DNA from: Ectothiorhodospiraceae bacterium
GTDB lineage: Bacteria; Pseudomonadota; Gammaproteobacteria; Nitrococcales; Halorhodospiraceae
Direction: 5' to 3'
DNA length: 35,783 nt
Assembly (NCBI GenBank): GCA_003552625.1
Contig: PUNM01000107.1
Coordinates: 1 to 35,783 of the forward strand
Below, piece by piece: positions 18,494 through 27,014 of the stretch. The translations under genes were made by a program, and so were the position numbers. Each line of letters begins with the position of its first letter. Positions within the stretch are counted from its first letter, which is position 1. Under the pieces are notes generated by a model. It searched no databases. It worked only from the letters and a program-made list of their open reading frames with translations, and had not been told where the DNA came from.

Positions 18494-19768
18494 ATGAGCG
18501 AACAGGCGAAGACAAAGCGGGGGGAAATCTCGCCGCTGCTTAAGCAGTCCAGTGATGTGGTAGCCGAGCGGGGTGAAGGGGCGTACATCATTGGCGCCGA
18601 CGGGCGTCGCTATCTCGATTTCACCTCGGGCATCGGAGTGACCGCCACCGGCCATTGTCACCCGAAAGTGGTCGAGGCCGCGCAGAAGCAGGCGGCCAAG
18701 CTGGTGCACGGTCAGTATGCGATCCTGCGGCACCCGCCGATGGTTCAGTTGGCTGAGCGGCTGGCCGAGGTGATGCCTGGCCCCATTGACCGGGTTTTCT
18801 TCTCCAATGCCGGAACGGAAGCCTGTGAGGCCGCCTTGCGGCTGGCCCGTCAGGCCACCGGAAAGCCGAACATCGTGGTCTTCCAGGGCGGGTTTCACGG
18901 CCGCACGATGGGGTCGCTGTCGATGACGTCATCGAGCGTCGGCCTGCGGGCCGGGGTGCAGCCGATGATGGGTGGTGTGATCGTCGCGCCGTTCCCGAAC
19001 GCGCGCCGTTACGGCTGGAGCGATGACGAAACGGCAGAATTCTGCCTGCGCGAGCTTGATCACATCCTTGCGACCCAGTCGATGCCCGCCGAGTCGGCAG
19101 CCTTCTTCGTGGAGCCGATCCAGGGTGAGGCTGGCTACATTCCGGCGGGGCGCCAATTTATGCAGGGACTGCGGGAACGGGCTGACCGCCACGGGATGTT
19201 GCTCATTGCCGATGAGGTGCAGAGCGGATTTGGCCGAAGTGGCGCGTTCTGGGCGCACAGCCATTTTGACGTGCAGCCAGACATCGTTGTGACGGCGAAG
19301 GGACTGGCCAGCGGTTTCCCGCTGTCGGCCATCGCTGCAACGGAGTCGCTGATGGCTCGCGGCTGGCCCGCATCCCAGGGCGGGACGTACGGCGGTAACG
19401 CTGTCGCCTGTGCAGCGGCCCTGGCCAACCTCGAGGTCATCGAGGAGGAGGGCCTGGTGGACAACGCCCGCGAACAGGGTGCGCACTTGCGCAAGCGACT
19501 GGACGCACTGGCTGCTGAGGAGCCCGCCATCGCCCACGTCCAAGGCATGGGTTTGATGCACGGGACGGAACTCGTCGATGGCGATGGCCGCCCGGACGGG
19601 GATCGGGCTGCGCGTGTCCTCAAGGCGATGGAGGAGCGTGATGTGCTCATGATCCGCTGCGGCCCGCAGGGACAAATCGTGCGCTGGCTGCCCCCGTTGA
19701 TCATTACCCGTGCCGAGGTGGAGCGCGCCGTCGATGCATTCGCCGAGTCGCTGCGCGTAACGGCCTGA
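18494..19768 (+). CDS. Class-III PLP aminotransferase (4-aminobutyrate/acetylornithine-like)
   Basis: The enzyme should transfer an amino group from an omega-amino substrate to a keto acid using PLP. The 424-residue product has SNAGTEACEAAL (104-115), FHGRT (134-138), the PLP-ring contact IADEVQSGFGR (238-248) and the Schiff-base Lys269 in TAKGLASGFPL. Overall pattern and GGTYGGNAVACAAAL fit aspartate-aminotransferase-family class-III enzymes such as GabT. Substrate (GABA, beta-alanine, diaminobutyrate) cannot be decided here; no ectoine genes are adjacent. GGGAGGA precedes ATG 18494. Confidence 0.85.
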   Translation: MSEQAKTKRGEISPLLKQSSDVVAERGEGAYIIGADGRRYLDFTSGIGVTATGHCHPKVVEAAQKQAAKLVHGQYAILRHPPMVQLAERLAEVMPGPIDRVFFSNAGTEACEAALRLARQATGKPNIVVFQGGFHGRTMGSLSMTSSSVGLRAGVQPMMGGVIVAPFPNARRYGWSDDETAEFCLRELDHILATQSMPAESAAFFVEPIQGEAGYIPAGRQFMQGLRERADRHGMLLIADEVQSGFGRSGAFWAHSHFDVQPDIVVTAKGLASGFPLSAIAATESLMARGWPASQGGTYGGNAVACAAALANLEVIEEEGLVDNAREQGAHLRKRLDALAAEEPAIAHVQGMGLMHGTELVDGDGRPDGDRAARVLKAMEERDVLMIRCGPQGQIVRWLPPLIITRAEVERAVDAFAESLRVTA

Positions 19769-19803
19769 AACAGCGCGGGTCCAGAACAGGAGGACGAGAC
19801 GCT

Positions 19804-20475
19804 ATGGATCTTTCATCGATCCGAAGCGCCTATCGGCGCTACGCCCGTTATTACGACCGGGTCTTCGGTCCGGTCTTCGCGCCCGGCCGGCGGTTGACCA
19901 TGCAATACCTCAATGCCGAGGCCGATCGCCGTATCCTGGATGTAGGCGTCGGCACCGGTATTTCGCTACCCGATTACCGGCGTGATGTTGAAGTGGTCGG
20001 GATCGATGTCAGCCCGGAAATGCTCGATATTGCCCGCCAGCGGGTCGATGAGCAGGGGCTCGATTTCGTAACCGGCCTCTACGAGATGGATGCTGAGGCG
20101 CTGGACTTTCCGGACGACAGTTTCGATGTGGTTGTGGCGATGTATGTCGCCTCGGTGGTGCCGAACCCCGACCTTTTCGTCGAGGAGGTGCAGCGCGTCT
20201 GCCGTCCGGGCGGCGATATCTTCATTGTCAATCACTTCGCTTCGGAACACCCTGTACTGCGCCGCGTTGAGCAGACCCTCAAGCCGCTCTCCAAACTCGT
20301 TGGTTTCCGTCCGGACATGGACTTGGGCACGCTCCCGGATCGCCCGGACTTCCAGCGCCTCGGGGTCTATCCGACCAATCTCTTTGGTTACTGGAAACTG
20401 GTCCACTACCGCAACGGTGCTGCGGGAATCGACGCGGCACAGCCCCGGACGGAAGAACTCGCCGAGGTCGGCTAG
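19804..20475 (+). CDS. pmtA: Phosphatidylethanolamine N-methyltransferase (PmtA type)
   Basis: The enzyme is expected to methylate phosphatidylethanolamine with SAM, giving phosphatidylcholine. The 223-residue class-I methyltransferase has ILDVGVGTGISLP (44-56), GIDVSPEML (66-74), MDAEALDFPDDSFDVVVAMY and RVCRPGGDIFIVNHF. These stretches match Rhodobacter-type PmtA closely, including the VVAMYV and IVNHF segments. The convergent neighbour psd makes the PE substrate, which supports the assignment. AGGAGG lies 11 nt upstream of ATG 19804. Its last 4 nt overlap the psd 3' end. Confidence 0.82.
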   Translation: MDLSSIRSAYRRYARYYDRVFGPVFAPGRRLTMQYLNAEADRRILDVGVGTGISLPDYRRDVEVVGIDVSPEMLDIARQRVDEQGLDFVTGLYEMDAEALDFPDDSFDVVVAMYVASVVPNPDLFVEEVQRVCRPGGDIFIVNHFASEHPVLRRVEQTLKPLSKLVGFRPDMDLGTLPDRPDFQRLGVYPTNLFGYWKLVHYRNGAAGIDAAQPRTEELAEVG

Positions 20476-21371
20476 CTCCTCTCCAGCGCCTGCCCCATCC
20501 GCAACCGGGTTCCGGGCACCAGTCCCGGATCCCAGTCCGTTGTCTTTCGGGGCAGCAGCAGGATCAGGGTGGAGCCGAGATTAAAGCGGCCGAGTTCATC
20601 GCCGCGTTGCAGCCTGGGCCCCTCCTCCGGGGCATAGTGGTGGCTCGATCCCGGCGGGGCGTCACTGACCCCGCTCCAGACCGTTTCGATGGACCCGACG
20701 TTCAGTGCGCCTACCGCCACCAATGCCACCGGGCCTCGGTCACTCTGCCAGCGCAGTGCAAGTCGTTCGTTTCGGAGGAAGAGGTCACCGATGCCGCGTA
20801 CAGCGGACGGTGCCACCGTCAGCAGCCGTCCCGGGATATGGCGTTCCGACTCCAGAGACAGGGCCAGCGGCGCATGGAAACGATGGTAGTCCCGAGGCGA
20901 TAGGTAGATCGTGATGAAGGCGCCGTCCGTGAGCCCACCGTGCGGCAATCCCCCGAGTAGCGTTGGGAGCCGATACCGCACCCCCTTGGCCTGCAAGATG
21001 CTCTCTCCGTCGAGGTAGCCCACGGCGCTCACCGTACCGTCGCAGGGGCTGACCAGGCTTCCGGGGTCCTCCGGCAGGGGGCGGCTGCCTGGCTGCAGGC
21101 GCCGCGTGAACAGCGCATTGAAGGAGGGGTAGTCTTCCGGGCGGGGCCGCTCCGCCTCGCTCAGGTCAAGCGCGTAACGCTCGGCGAAAAAGCGATTCAG
21201 GCGGTTCTTCAGCCAGGGCCGGCGGGACCGTGCCAGAACCCCGGTGAACCGTGAGAGCGCCCGAGTAGGCAAGAAGCTGTGGGCGAGGGCGAGGAGTCGG
21301 TCAAGGGCGCTGGCTTGCCCCTCGGCGCGGGTGCGTTCGTCGTGGCCGCGTGACTTCGTGGCTTGCATCAT
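20472..21371 (-). CDS. psd: Phosphatidylserine decarboxylase
   Basis: This inner-membrane enzyme makes phosphatidylethanolamine from phosphatidylserine with a self-generated pyruvoyl group. The 299-residue proenzyme carries FNLGSTLILLLP with the cleavage Gly266-Ser267, plus Asp111 (SPCDG) and His163/His166 (DYHRFHAP), the residues needed for self-cleavage and catalysis. The expected split gives a large beta chain and a 33-residue alpha chain. ATG 21371 overlaps the stop of the upstream SCO-like gene (ATGA), so the pair is co-translated. The 3' end overlaps pmtA by 4 nt in convergent orientation. Confidence 0.95.
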   Translation of the reverse strand: MMQATKSRGHDERTRAEGQASALDRLLALAHSFLPTRALSRFTGVLARSRRPWLKNRLNRFFAERYALDLSEAERPRPEDYPSFNALFTRRLQPGSRPLPEDPGSLVSPCDGTVSAVGYLDGESILQAKGVRYRLPTLLGGLPHGGLTDGAFITIYLSPRDYHRFHAPLALSLESERHIPGRLLTVAPSAVRGIGDLFLRNERLALRWQSDRGPVALVAVGALNVGSIETVWSGVSDAPPGSSHHYAPEEGPRLQRGDELGRFNLGSTLILLLPRKTTDWDPGLVPGTRLRMGQALERS

Positions 21372-22042
21372 AATCCTGGAATGATCCGGCTCAACGGGGA
21401 TGCCCGGTGTTCCATGAGCGTAAAGAGATCCTGGGCAATCAGTTCAGGGTGCTGCGGAGGGAGAAGCAGCGCCAGCAGCTTACCATCCGGCGCGATGACG
21501 AAAAGCACGTCGGCCGGCTGCACGACGACGCCTGAGGCACCCTGGGAATAGCGCACGCCGAGGCTGTGCGCTAAAGGACCCACGACCGACGGTTCGCCCG
21601 TGAGCAAGTGGAGCGTTTCGTGCCCGGAAGCCTTCAGCGGCGCCAGGCGCTGTCGCGGCTCCTCCGGCGGCTCGACGCTGATCCAAGCCGACTGCAGGCG
21701 ATCCCCGTGGTGGGTTTGAGCGAGCAGAGCGTGAACGCGCTCGAGCAGGGCGATGGTCTCCCGGGCCTCGGCTTGTGCGCTTGGGGCGCCAAACGCCAGC
21801 AGAGTCCACTGCCCCTCCAGGTCCCCCGTGGTGAAAGGTTCCCCGCTGGACGTGATCAGTTCGAAATCGGCCATCGGGCGTCCGTCCTCCAGGTAGGTGC
21901 CGCGTATCTCCGGTGTCGATCCGGGAGAGAGGAGGGCTTGCAGAGCTACCGCCCCTGCGATCCCGGCGAGTGAGACCAGGCCGAGACCGATCAGCCAGCA
22001 GGCCATGCGGCGGGATGGTCTATGGCGGAGGCGTTTGATCAT
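21368..22042 (-). CDS. SCO1/SenC-like thioredoxin-fold protein lacking the copper ligands
   Basis: SCO proteins deliver copper to the CuA site of cytochrome oxidase. From ATG 22042 the protein is 224 residues with an N-terminal membrane anchor (WLIGLGLVSLAGIAGAVAL). The SCO core is readable: DFELITSSGEPFTTGDLEGQ, WTLLAFGAPSAQAEARETI, and VLFVIAPDGKLLALLLPP. However, the CxxxC cysteines are both Ala and the conserved downstream His (DHSA) is Gln, so metal binding by the usual site is impossible. An upstream ATG (22153) would overlap prmB's start. It is translationally coupled to psd. Function is unknown. Confidence 0.75.
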   Translation of the reverse strand: MIKRLRHRPSRRMACWLIGLGLVSLAGIAGAVALQALLSPGSTPEIRGTYLEDGRPMADFELITSSGEPFTTGDLEGQWTLLAFGAPSAQAEARETIALLERVHALLAQTHHGDRLQSAWISVEPPEEPRQRLAPLKASGHETLHLLTGEPSVVGPLAHSLGVRYSQGASGVVVQPADVLFVIAPDGKLLALLLPPQHPELIAQDLFTLMEHRASPLSRIIPGL

Positions 22043-22142
22043 CGCAGTACCGGGCGCCGTTATGGATTGCCGCCAGGCCCCTGGGCAGAGACCGTACAGG
22101 GCGCCATCATAAAGGAACGCAAGCCGATGAGGGAGAAAGCGC

Positions 22143-23060
22143 GTGGAGTCCATCGACCACCCGCCGGAGGGACTGGATACACTCCGGGATATCGTCCGCT
22201 ACGCGGCCAGTCGGTTTAACGAGGCCGGGCTTGTCTTCGGCCACGGAACCGACAATGCCATCGATGAGGCTGCCGCCCTGGCGCTGCACGTCCTCCGCCT
22301 GCCGGCCGATCTGCCCGACCTCTACTGGGGTGCCCGGCTGACGCAAGGCGAGCGGGAGGCCGTCATGGCGCGGGTCCGGCGGCGCATTCGGGAACGTCTT
22401 CCGTTGCCTTACATCACCCATGAGACCTGGTTTGCAGGTCTGCCTTTCTACGTCGATCAGCGGGTTCTCGTGCCACGATCGCCGCTGGCGGAGCCTATCC
22501 GGCAGGGTTTTCAGCCATGGCTCGATCCGGACGAAGTGAATCGGGTTCTGGATCTGGGCACCGGCTCCGGGTGTATCGCGATTGCCTGCGCCTACGCCTT
22601 CCCTGAGGCGCAGGTCGATGCGGTGGATAACGACCCCCAAGCCCTGGAGGTAGCCGGGATCAACGTCCATCGCCACGACCTCGATGAGCGCGTCGCCCTG
22701 ATCCAGGCGGACGTTTTCGACGGAGTGCCGCAGGAGCGCTACTCGCTGATTATCAGTAACCCGCCGTACGTGGACGCGGCGGCTATGGCTGCCCTGCCGG
22801 CGGAGTACCGCCATGAGCCGGGGGCGGCGCTGGCCGCCGGGGAAGATGGGCTCGACGTGGTGCGCAGAATCCTGCGCGACGCACCGCGGTACCTGGCCGA
22901 TGATGGCCTGCTGGTCGTGGAGGTGGGGGACTCGGACGACGCCGTCGCCGAGGCGTTCGGCCACCTGCCGCTAACCTGGCTGGAGTTCGAGCAGGGTGGG
23001 TACGGAGTCTTCGTGGTCCGGGCCGCCGACCTGCGGGCGGCTGCCGGTTCTGGGCTATAG
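22143..23060 (+). CDS. prmB: Ribosomal protein L3 N5-glutamine methyltransferase
   Basis: PrmB methylates a glutamine in ribosomal protein L3 before 50S assembly. The 305-residue product has the PrmB/HemK substrate motif NPPY (206-209), the SAM site VLDLGTGSGCIAIA (135-148) and the PrmB-type ETWFAGLPFYVDQRVLVPRS (94-113). Its length and the N-terminal helical domain fit PrmB better than PrmC. The start is GTG 22143 with a GAGGGAG site. The divergent SCO-like gene leaves a 100-nt shared upstream region, in which I see no strong promoter. Confidence 0.88.
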   Translation: MESIDHPPEGLDTLRDIVRYAASRFNEAGLVFGHGTDNAIDEAAALALHVLRLPADLPDLYWGARLTQGEREAVMARVRRRIRERLPLPYITHETWFAGLPFYVDQRVLVPRSPLAEPIRQGFQPWLDPDEVNRVLDLGTGSGCIAIACAYAFPEAQVDAVDNDPQALEVAGINVHRHDLDERVALIQADVFDGVPQERYSLIISNPPYVDAAAMAALPAEYRHEPGAALAAGEDGLDVVRRILRDAPRYLADDGLLVVEVGDSDDAVAEAFGHLPLTWLEFEQGGYGVFVVRAADLRAAAGSGL

Positions 23061-23093
23061 TCCGGAATGGGCGAGATGATAATGAGGTGATCC

Positions 23094-24386
23094 ATGCGCC
23101 GCTGGTTACAGGGTCTGCTGGTGATCGGCGGCGTGCTGTTGCTGCTCGCCGGGTGCGCGGTCAACCCGGTGACCGGCGAGCGGGAATTCCGGCTGCTGTC
23201 GGAATCCGAGGAGGTCGCGATCGGTGAGCAGCAGTACGGCCGGACCCAGCAGGCGATGGGCGGGGCGTACACCGCGGAGCCGGACCTTGTCGCCTTTGTG
23301 GAGGAGGTCGGGCAACGGGTCGCCGCGGAAAGCGACCGCCCCGGACTACCTTATGAGTTCGTGGTCCTCAACGATTCAACGCCCAACGCCTGGGCGTTGC
23401 CGGGGGGGAAGATTGCCATCAATCGTGGCCTGCTCCTGGAGATGGAGACGGAGGCCGAGCTTGCGGCGGTTCTTGGCCATGAGATTACACACGCGGCCGC
23501 CCGGCACGGTGCGCAGCGTGTCGAGCGTGGCTTGATGCTCCAGGCCGGGGTGGCGGCCGTCGGCCTGGCGACCCGTGATCACCGCCTCCAAGGTTTGATG
23601 GTTGCCGGCGCCGGTGTCGGCGCCGCGCTGGTGAGTCAGCGATACTCGCGCGAAGCTGAGTTGGAGGCGGACTATTACGGCACGCTTTACATGGCGCGGG
23701 CCGGCTACGATCCGGCCGGTGCGGTCAGCCTGCAGGAGAGGTTCGTCCGCCTCGCCGATGCCGGTGAGCGGAACTGGCTGGAAGGGCTCTTTGCCAGCCA
23801 TCCGCCTTCTCGGGAGCGTGTGCGACGCAACCAAGAGACCGCCGAGGCGCTCTATGGGGAGCACCCTGATCGTGACTGGATCCTTGGCGGGGAGCGTTAC
23901 GCCGAGAAGGTTGAGCCCCTGCACCGAACGCGTGAGGCTTACGCCGCCCACGATCGCGCTCGCCAGGCCCTGATCGACGGCCAGCCGGACAAGAGCCTCG
24001 CCCTCGTGGAGAGGGCGCTTGAGGCCTACGAGCGCGAGCCGGCCTTTCATGGCCTGCGCGGGCAGGCCCTGGCTCGCCTGGGGCAAAAGCGCGAGGCAGA
24101 GGCGGCGCTTGATCAAGCGATCGCGCTCGATGATGGGTACTTTGCCTTCTTCCTGGAGCGAGGGCGACTGCTGCAGGAGCGCGGCGAGGCTCAGAGTGCG
24201 CGGGAGGATCTGGAGCGGGCAAACGCCCTGCTACCAACGGCCCCCGGCCATCTGGCCCTGGGCGAGCTGGCTGAGGCGGATGGCGCCATGGGCGAGGCGC
24301 TGGAGAATTATCGTCTCGCGGCGGAGTCGGACAGCTCCTACGGCCGCCGGGCAGCGGCGGCCGTAGAGCGCCTGAAGTCTCGGTGA
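23094..24386 (+). CDS. M48 family zinc metalloprotease lipoprotein with TPR repeats (BepA-like)
   Basis: BepA-type proteases act in the periplasm on outer-membrane protein assembly. The 430-residue product has a lipoprotein signal (LLLLAGC, acylated Cys21), the zinc motif HEITH (129-133) and the third ligand Glu191 in ELEADYYG. The Asn-Ala-Trp-Ala-Leu-Pro stretch at 98-103 is the usual M48 substrate strand. Residues from about 285 onward contain tandem TPR-like helices, as in BepA. BepA of E. coli has a cleavable signal rather than a lipobox, so exact orthology is unsure. It follows prmB by 33 nt and faces arsC. Confidence 0.85.
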   Translation: MRRWLQGLLVIGGVLLLLAGCAVNPVTGEREFRLLSESEEVAIGEQQYGRTQQAMGGAYTAEPDLVAFVEEVGQRVAAESDRPGLPYEFVVLNDSTPNAWALPGGKIAINRGLLLEMETEAELAAVLGHEITHAAARHGAQRVERGLMLQAGVAAVGLATRDHRLQGLMVAGAGVGAALVSQRYSREAELEADYYGTLYMARAGYDPAGAVSLQERFVRLADAGERNWLEGLFASHPPSRERVRRNQETAEALYGEHPDRDWILGGERYAEKVEPLHRTREAYAAHDRARQALIDGQPDKSLALVERALEAYEREPAFHGLRGQALARLGQKREAEAALDQAIALDDGYFAFFLERGRLLQERGEAQSAREDLERANALLPTAPGHLALGELAEADGAMGEALENYRLAAESDSSYGRRAAAAVERLKSR

Positions 24387-24404
24387 GCCCGGGCTGCGGT
24401 CGCG

Positions 24405-24845
24405 CTAGAATTCGTGGATGTCACCGCGGACTTCGTTCATCAGGAAGAGGATATTCTCTTTGATCTCGTCCTGTACCCGGCGATAAACGCTCATGATCTC
24501 CTCTTCGCTGCCTTCGGCCTGCGCCGGGTCCTCGGTCGGCCAGTGGCGGTGCTCGACATTCGCCGGCAGCGCGGGGCAATGATCCTGGGCGTGGTCGCAC
24601 AGGGTGATGACCAGGTCGGCTTCGGCGATCATCTCGTCCGTGACCACCGTCGATTCCTGGCCGGAGATGTCCACCCAGTCTTCCTTCATGACCTGGGCGG
24701 CGCGCGGGTTGATCCCGTGTGCCTCCAGCCCGGCGGATTTGGGCTCGATCAGGTGCCCGGCCAGGTTCCGGGCGAAGCCTTCGGCCATCTGGGAACGGCA
24801 GGAGTTCCCGGTGCAGAGGAAGAGAACGCGTGTCTTATCGCTCAT
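24405..24845 (-). CDS. arsC: Arsenate reductase, thioredoxin-coupled (low-molecular-weight phosphatase type)
   Basis: The enzyme reduces arsenate to arsenite. The 146-residue product has the P-loop CTGNSCRS with nucleophile Cys11 and the redox relay Cys83 and Cys90 (TLCDHAQDHC), matching the Cys10/82/89 triad of the S. aureus enzyme. No arsR, arsB or acr3 gene is adjacent, so it stands alone here. It converges on the M48 gene with an 18-nt gap and diverges from hemH across 235 nt. A weak acidic C-terminal tail (RGDIHEF) is unremarkable. Confidence 0.9.
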   Translation of the reverse strand: MSDKTRVLFLCTGNSCRSQMAEGFARNLAGHLIEPKSAGLEAHGINPRAAQVMKEDWVDISGQESTVVTDEMIAEADLVITLCDHAQDHCPALPANVEHRHWPTEDPAQAEGSEEEIMSVYRRVQDEIKENILFLMNEVRGDIHEF

Positions 24846-25050
24846 GGTGATTCGGCCTGTGGTCTTACGTGTGTGCGCAGTCTAAACCGTTGCGTCAAGC
24901 AGGTCAGCCGTCGCATCGACCCGATCCTGGGGGCGCGCGCCTCTGCCTCACTGTTTTGGCTGTGATGTTCGTCAACATTGTGGCTAATGACAGATATGGA
25001 AGATCTTGAACGTTTTTCGGGTCTTTAAGGGCCCGTCAAGGTCCTCAAGT

Positions 25051-25084
25051 GGAGGGCGATCCTGATATGCTCCACTCGCTATGA
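25051..25084 (+). promoter_or_regulatory. hemH leader: minicistron MLHSL or leaderless promoter
   Basis: GGAGGG (25051-25056) lies 10 nt before ATG 25067, which reads ATG CTC CAC TCG CTA TGA, a five-codon frame whose stop overlaps the hemH ATG as ATGA. hemH itself has no ribosome-binding site of its own. The same bases can be read as an extended -10 (TGATATGCT, 25063-25071) which would make hemH leaderless. Both readings are inference. Confidence 0.35.
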
Positions 25085-26199
25085 AACTTTACTCCGCGAA
25101 GAGCACGTTCGAGCACGACGAGATGCCCTCGATGGGGGTCCTGGTTGCCAACCTGGGTACGCCCGACGAGCCGACCGCCCCGGCGCTGCGGCGCTACCTG
25201 CGGGAGTTCCTTTCGGATCCGCGGGTGATCGAGATCCCGAAGTGGCGCTGGTGGCCCATCCTCTACGGCATCGTGCTGCGCACCCGCCCGAAGAAATCCG
25301 CGGCGGCCTATGAGGAGGTCTGGACCGAGGAAGGGTCCCCGCTGCTGAGTATCGGCCAGCGTCAGGTGGCCGGGATCCGTGAGCGCCTGGAGGCGCGCAG
25401 CGCGGTTGGCCCCTTCGCCGTTGAACTCGGCATGCGCTACGGCAATCCCTCGATTCCGTCGGCGCTGCGCCGGTTGCGGGAGGCGGGGGCGCGGCGGATT
25501 CTGGTATTGCCCCTCTACCCGCAGTATTCGGCCTCGACGACCGGCTCGACGTTCGACGCGGTGGCTCAGGAGTTGATGAAGTGGCGCTGGGTCCCGGAGC
25601 TGCGCATGGTCGGCCAGTACCATGATGACCCGGCCTACATCGAGTCCGTGGCCCGTTCGATTCAGGAGCACTGGGAGCAGGAAGGTCGGGGGGAGCGGCT
25701 ACTCTTCTCCTTTCACGGTGTGCCTGAGCGCTACCTCCTCGACGGGGACCCGTATCACTGCCAGTGCCATAAGACCGCGCGGTTGGTTGCCGAGCGCCTT
25801 GAACTGCCGGCGGGCACCTGGGATGTCGCCTTCCAGTCGCGCTTTGGCAATGAAGAGTGGCTGAAGCCGTACACTGATGAGACGGTTAGCCACCTGGCGC
25901 GGGAAGAAGGGGTAAAGAGGCTCGATGTGGTCTGCCCCGGTTTTTCCGCCGACTGCCTGGAGACCCTCGAGGAGATCGCCGGGGAAAATCGCGAGTACTT
26001 CGAGGAGAATGGCGGCGAGCATCTTGCCTACATCCCGGCGCTGAATGACCGGCATGATCACCTCGACGCCCTCGCGCGGCTGATCCTCCACCACGCCCAG
26101 GGATGGCCGGAGGCGGCCGCGTCGCGTGACTGGGACGAGGAGCGCTGGCAGCTTGCTCAGACCGCCGAGCGGGCCCGGAACATGGGGGCGGAGAGCTAA
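25081..26199 (+). CDS. hemH: Ferrochelatase
   Basis: Ferrochelatase inserts Fe2+ into protoporphyrin IX, the last step of haem synthesis. The 372-residue product begins a conserved region at GVLVANLGTPDEPTAP (19-34). It has the PLYPQYSASTTGSTFD block (144-159), the catalytic His212 in FSFHGVPERY and the acidic cluster FSADCLETLEEI (288-299). The C-terminus has an unconserved 35-residue tail. ATG 25081 is used; a start nearer GVLVANLG is less likely because other gammaproteobacterial HemH proteins have a similar short leader. The 235-nt divergent gap to arsC shows no clear -35. Confidence 0.93.
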   Translation: MKLYSAKSTFEHDEMPSMGVLVANLGTPDEPTAPALRRYLREFLSDPRVIEIPKWRWWPILYGIVLRTRPKKSAAAYEEVWTEEGSPLLSIGQRQVAGIRERLEARSAVGPFAVELGMRYGNPSIPSALRRLREAGARRILVLPLYPQYSASTTGSTFDAVAQELMKWRWVPELRMVGQYHDDPAYIESVARSIQEHWEQEGRGERLLFSFHGVPERYLLDGDPYHCQCHKTARLVAERLELPAGTWDVAFQSRFGNEEWLKPYTDETVSHLAREEGVKRLDVVCPGFSADCLETLEEIAGENREYFEENGGEHLAYIPALNDRHDHLDALARLILHHAQGWPEAAASRDWDEERWQLAQTAERARNMGAES

Positions 26200-26246
26200 A
26201 ACCCGCCCTGGGGCCGGCGGCGTTCAATTGTTTTGCAGGAGGGCCT

Positions 26247-26735
26247 GTGAGCGTGCGGAGCGTCGCGTCATTCCTGCAGGCCCTGCTCACCTTTGGCATC
26301 CTTTGGCTGATCCTGGCCGATGGAGCCTTCGGGGGGGTCCTGGGTGCAGCCACGGTGGTGCTGGCCGCTCTCGTCGCAGTCGGTGTGGCCGGCCGCAAAG
26401 GTTACCACTGGCGTCCGCTCGGGGCTCTCCAGTTCCTGCTCTTCTTCCTCTATCGCTCCGTGCTCGGGGCGCTCGACGTCGGCTATCGGGCCATTCATCC
26501 GCAACGGGCGATTGATCCGCGCTGGGTGGGGCACGAGCTGCAGCTGCCGCCCGGCGAACCACGGGTGATGATGCTCTCGGCGCTGAGCCTGCTCCCTGGC
26601 ACCTTGGCAGCGGACCTCCACGGAGACCACTTGCTCGTCCACGTGCTGACCCCGCGCGCGGCGCGGGAGATTCTCTGGCTGGAGGCGCGGGTGGCTGCCG
26701 TGTACGGTATCGGCCAGGTAGAAGCCGCGACGTAG
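26247..26735 (+). CDS. mnhE: Mrp-type Na+/H+ antiporter subunit E
   Basis: Subunit E is a small membrane protein of the multi-subunit cation/proton antiporter complex. The 162-residue product has two or three N-terminal membrane spans (about 10-50 and 58-80) and the MnhE core FFLYRSVLGALDVGYRAI, then LSLLPGTLAADLHGD and LLVHVLTP. The start is GTG 26247, 4 nt after AGGAGG; an in-frame GTG at 26253 (10-nt spacing) is equally plausible and changes only two residues. It opens the antiporter operon, 47 nt after hemH. Confidence 0.88.
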   Translation: MSVRSVASFLQALLTFGILWLILADGAFGGVLGAATVVLAALVAVGVAGRKGYHWRPLGALQFLLFFLYRSVLGALDVGYRAIHPQRAIDPRWVGHELQLPPGEPRVMMLSALSLLPGTLAADLHGDHLLVHVLTPRAAREILWLEARVAAVYGIGQVEAAT

Positions 26736-26744
26736 GCCAGATCA

Positions 26745-27014
26745 GTGACGACATTCTACTTCGCTGTAGCGGTTTTCCTGCTGTTCAACCTTCTGGCCGG
26801 TTTGGTGCGTGTCCACCGCGGGCCGACGGCGGCGGATCGCATGCTCTCTGCGCTGCTTTTCGGCACCACGACCGTCGCAGTGCTGCTGCTTTTGGCTGAG
26901 GTAATGGCGTTGCCTGCACTGCGTGATGTCGCGCTGCTCTTCGTCGTCCTCGCTGCCGTTATTGCTGTGGCCTTCACGCGGGTCCCGAAGCACCTCGGGG
27001 AGGACTCGGAGTGA
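26745..27014 (+). CDS. mnhF: Mrp-type Na+/H+ antiporter subunit F
   Basis: The 89-residue product has three predicted membrane spans and the F-subunit motif VRVHRGPTAADRML (about 21-34). It starts at GTG 26745, 9 nt after mnhE, and overlaps mnhG by 4 nt (GTGA). It is part of the ion-translocating complex in the inner membrane. It is identifiable by the RGPTAADR signature that is shared by MrpF proteins. Confidence 0.9.
   Translation: MTTFYFAVAVFLLFNLLAGLVRVHRGPTAADRMLSALLFGTTTVAVLLLLAEVMALPALRDVALLFVVLAAVIAVAFTRVPKHLGEDSE

Noticed and set aside
25018-25035. Hairpin CGGGTC/GGCCCG upstream of hemH
   Set aside because: Only a 6-bp stem with one wobble; the T-run lies before, not after it, so it does not fit a terminator on either strand.
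24846-25080. TTGACG word on the minus strand as arsC -35
   Set aside because: No acceptable -10 lies 16-19 nt downstream of it, so no arsC promoter is called in this 235-nt divergent gap.
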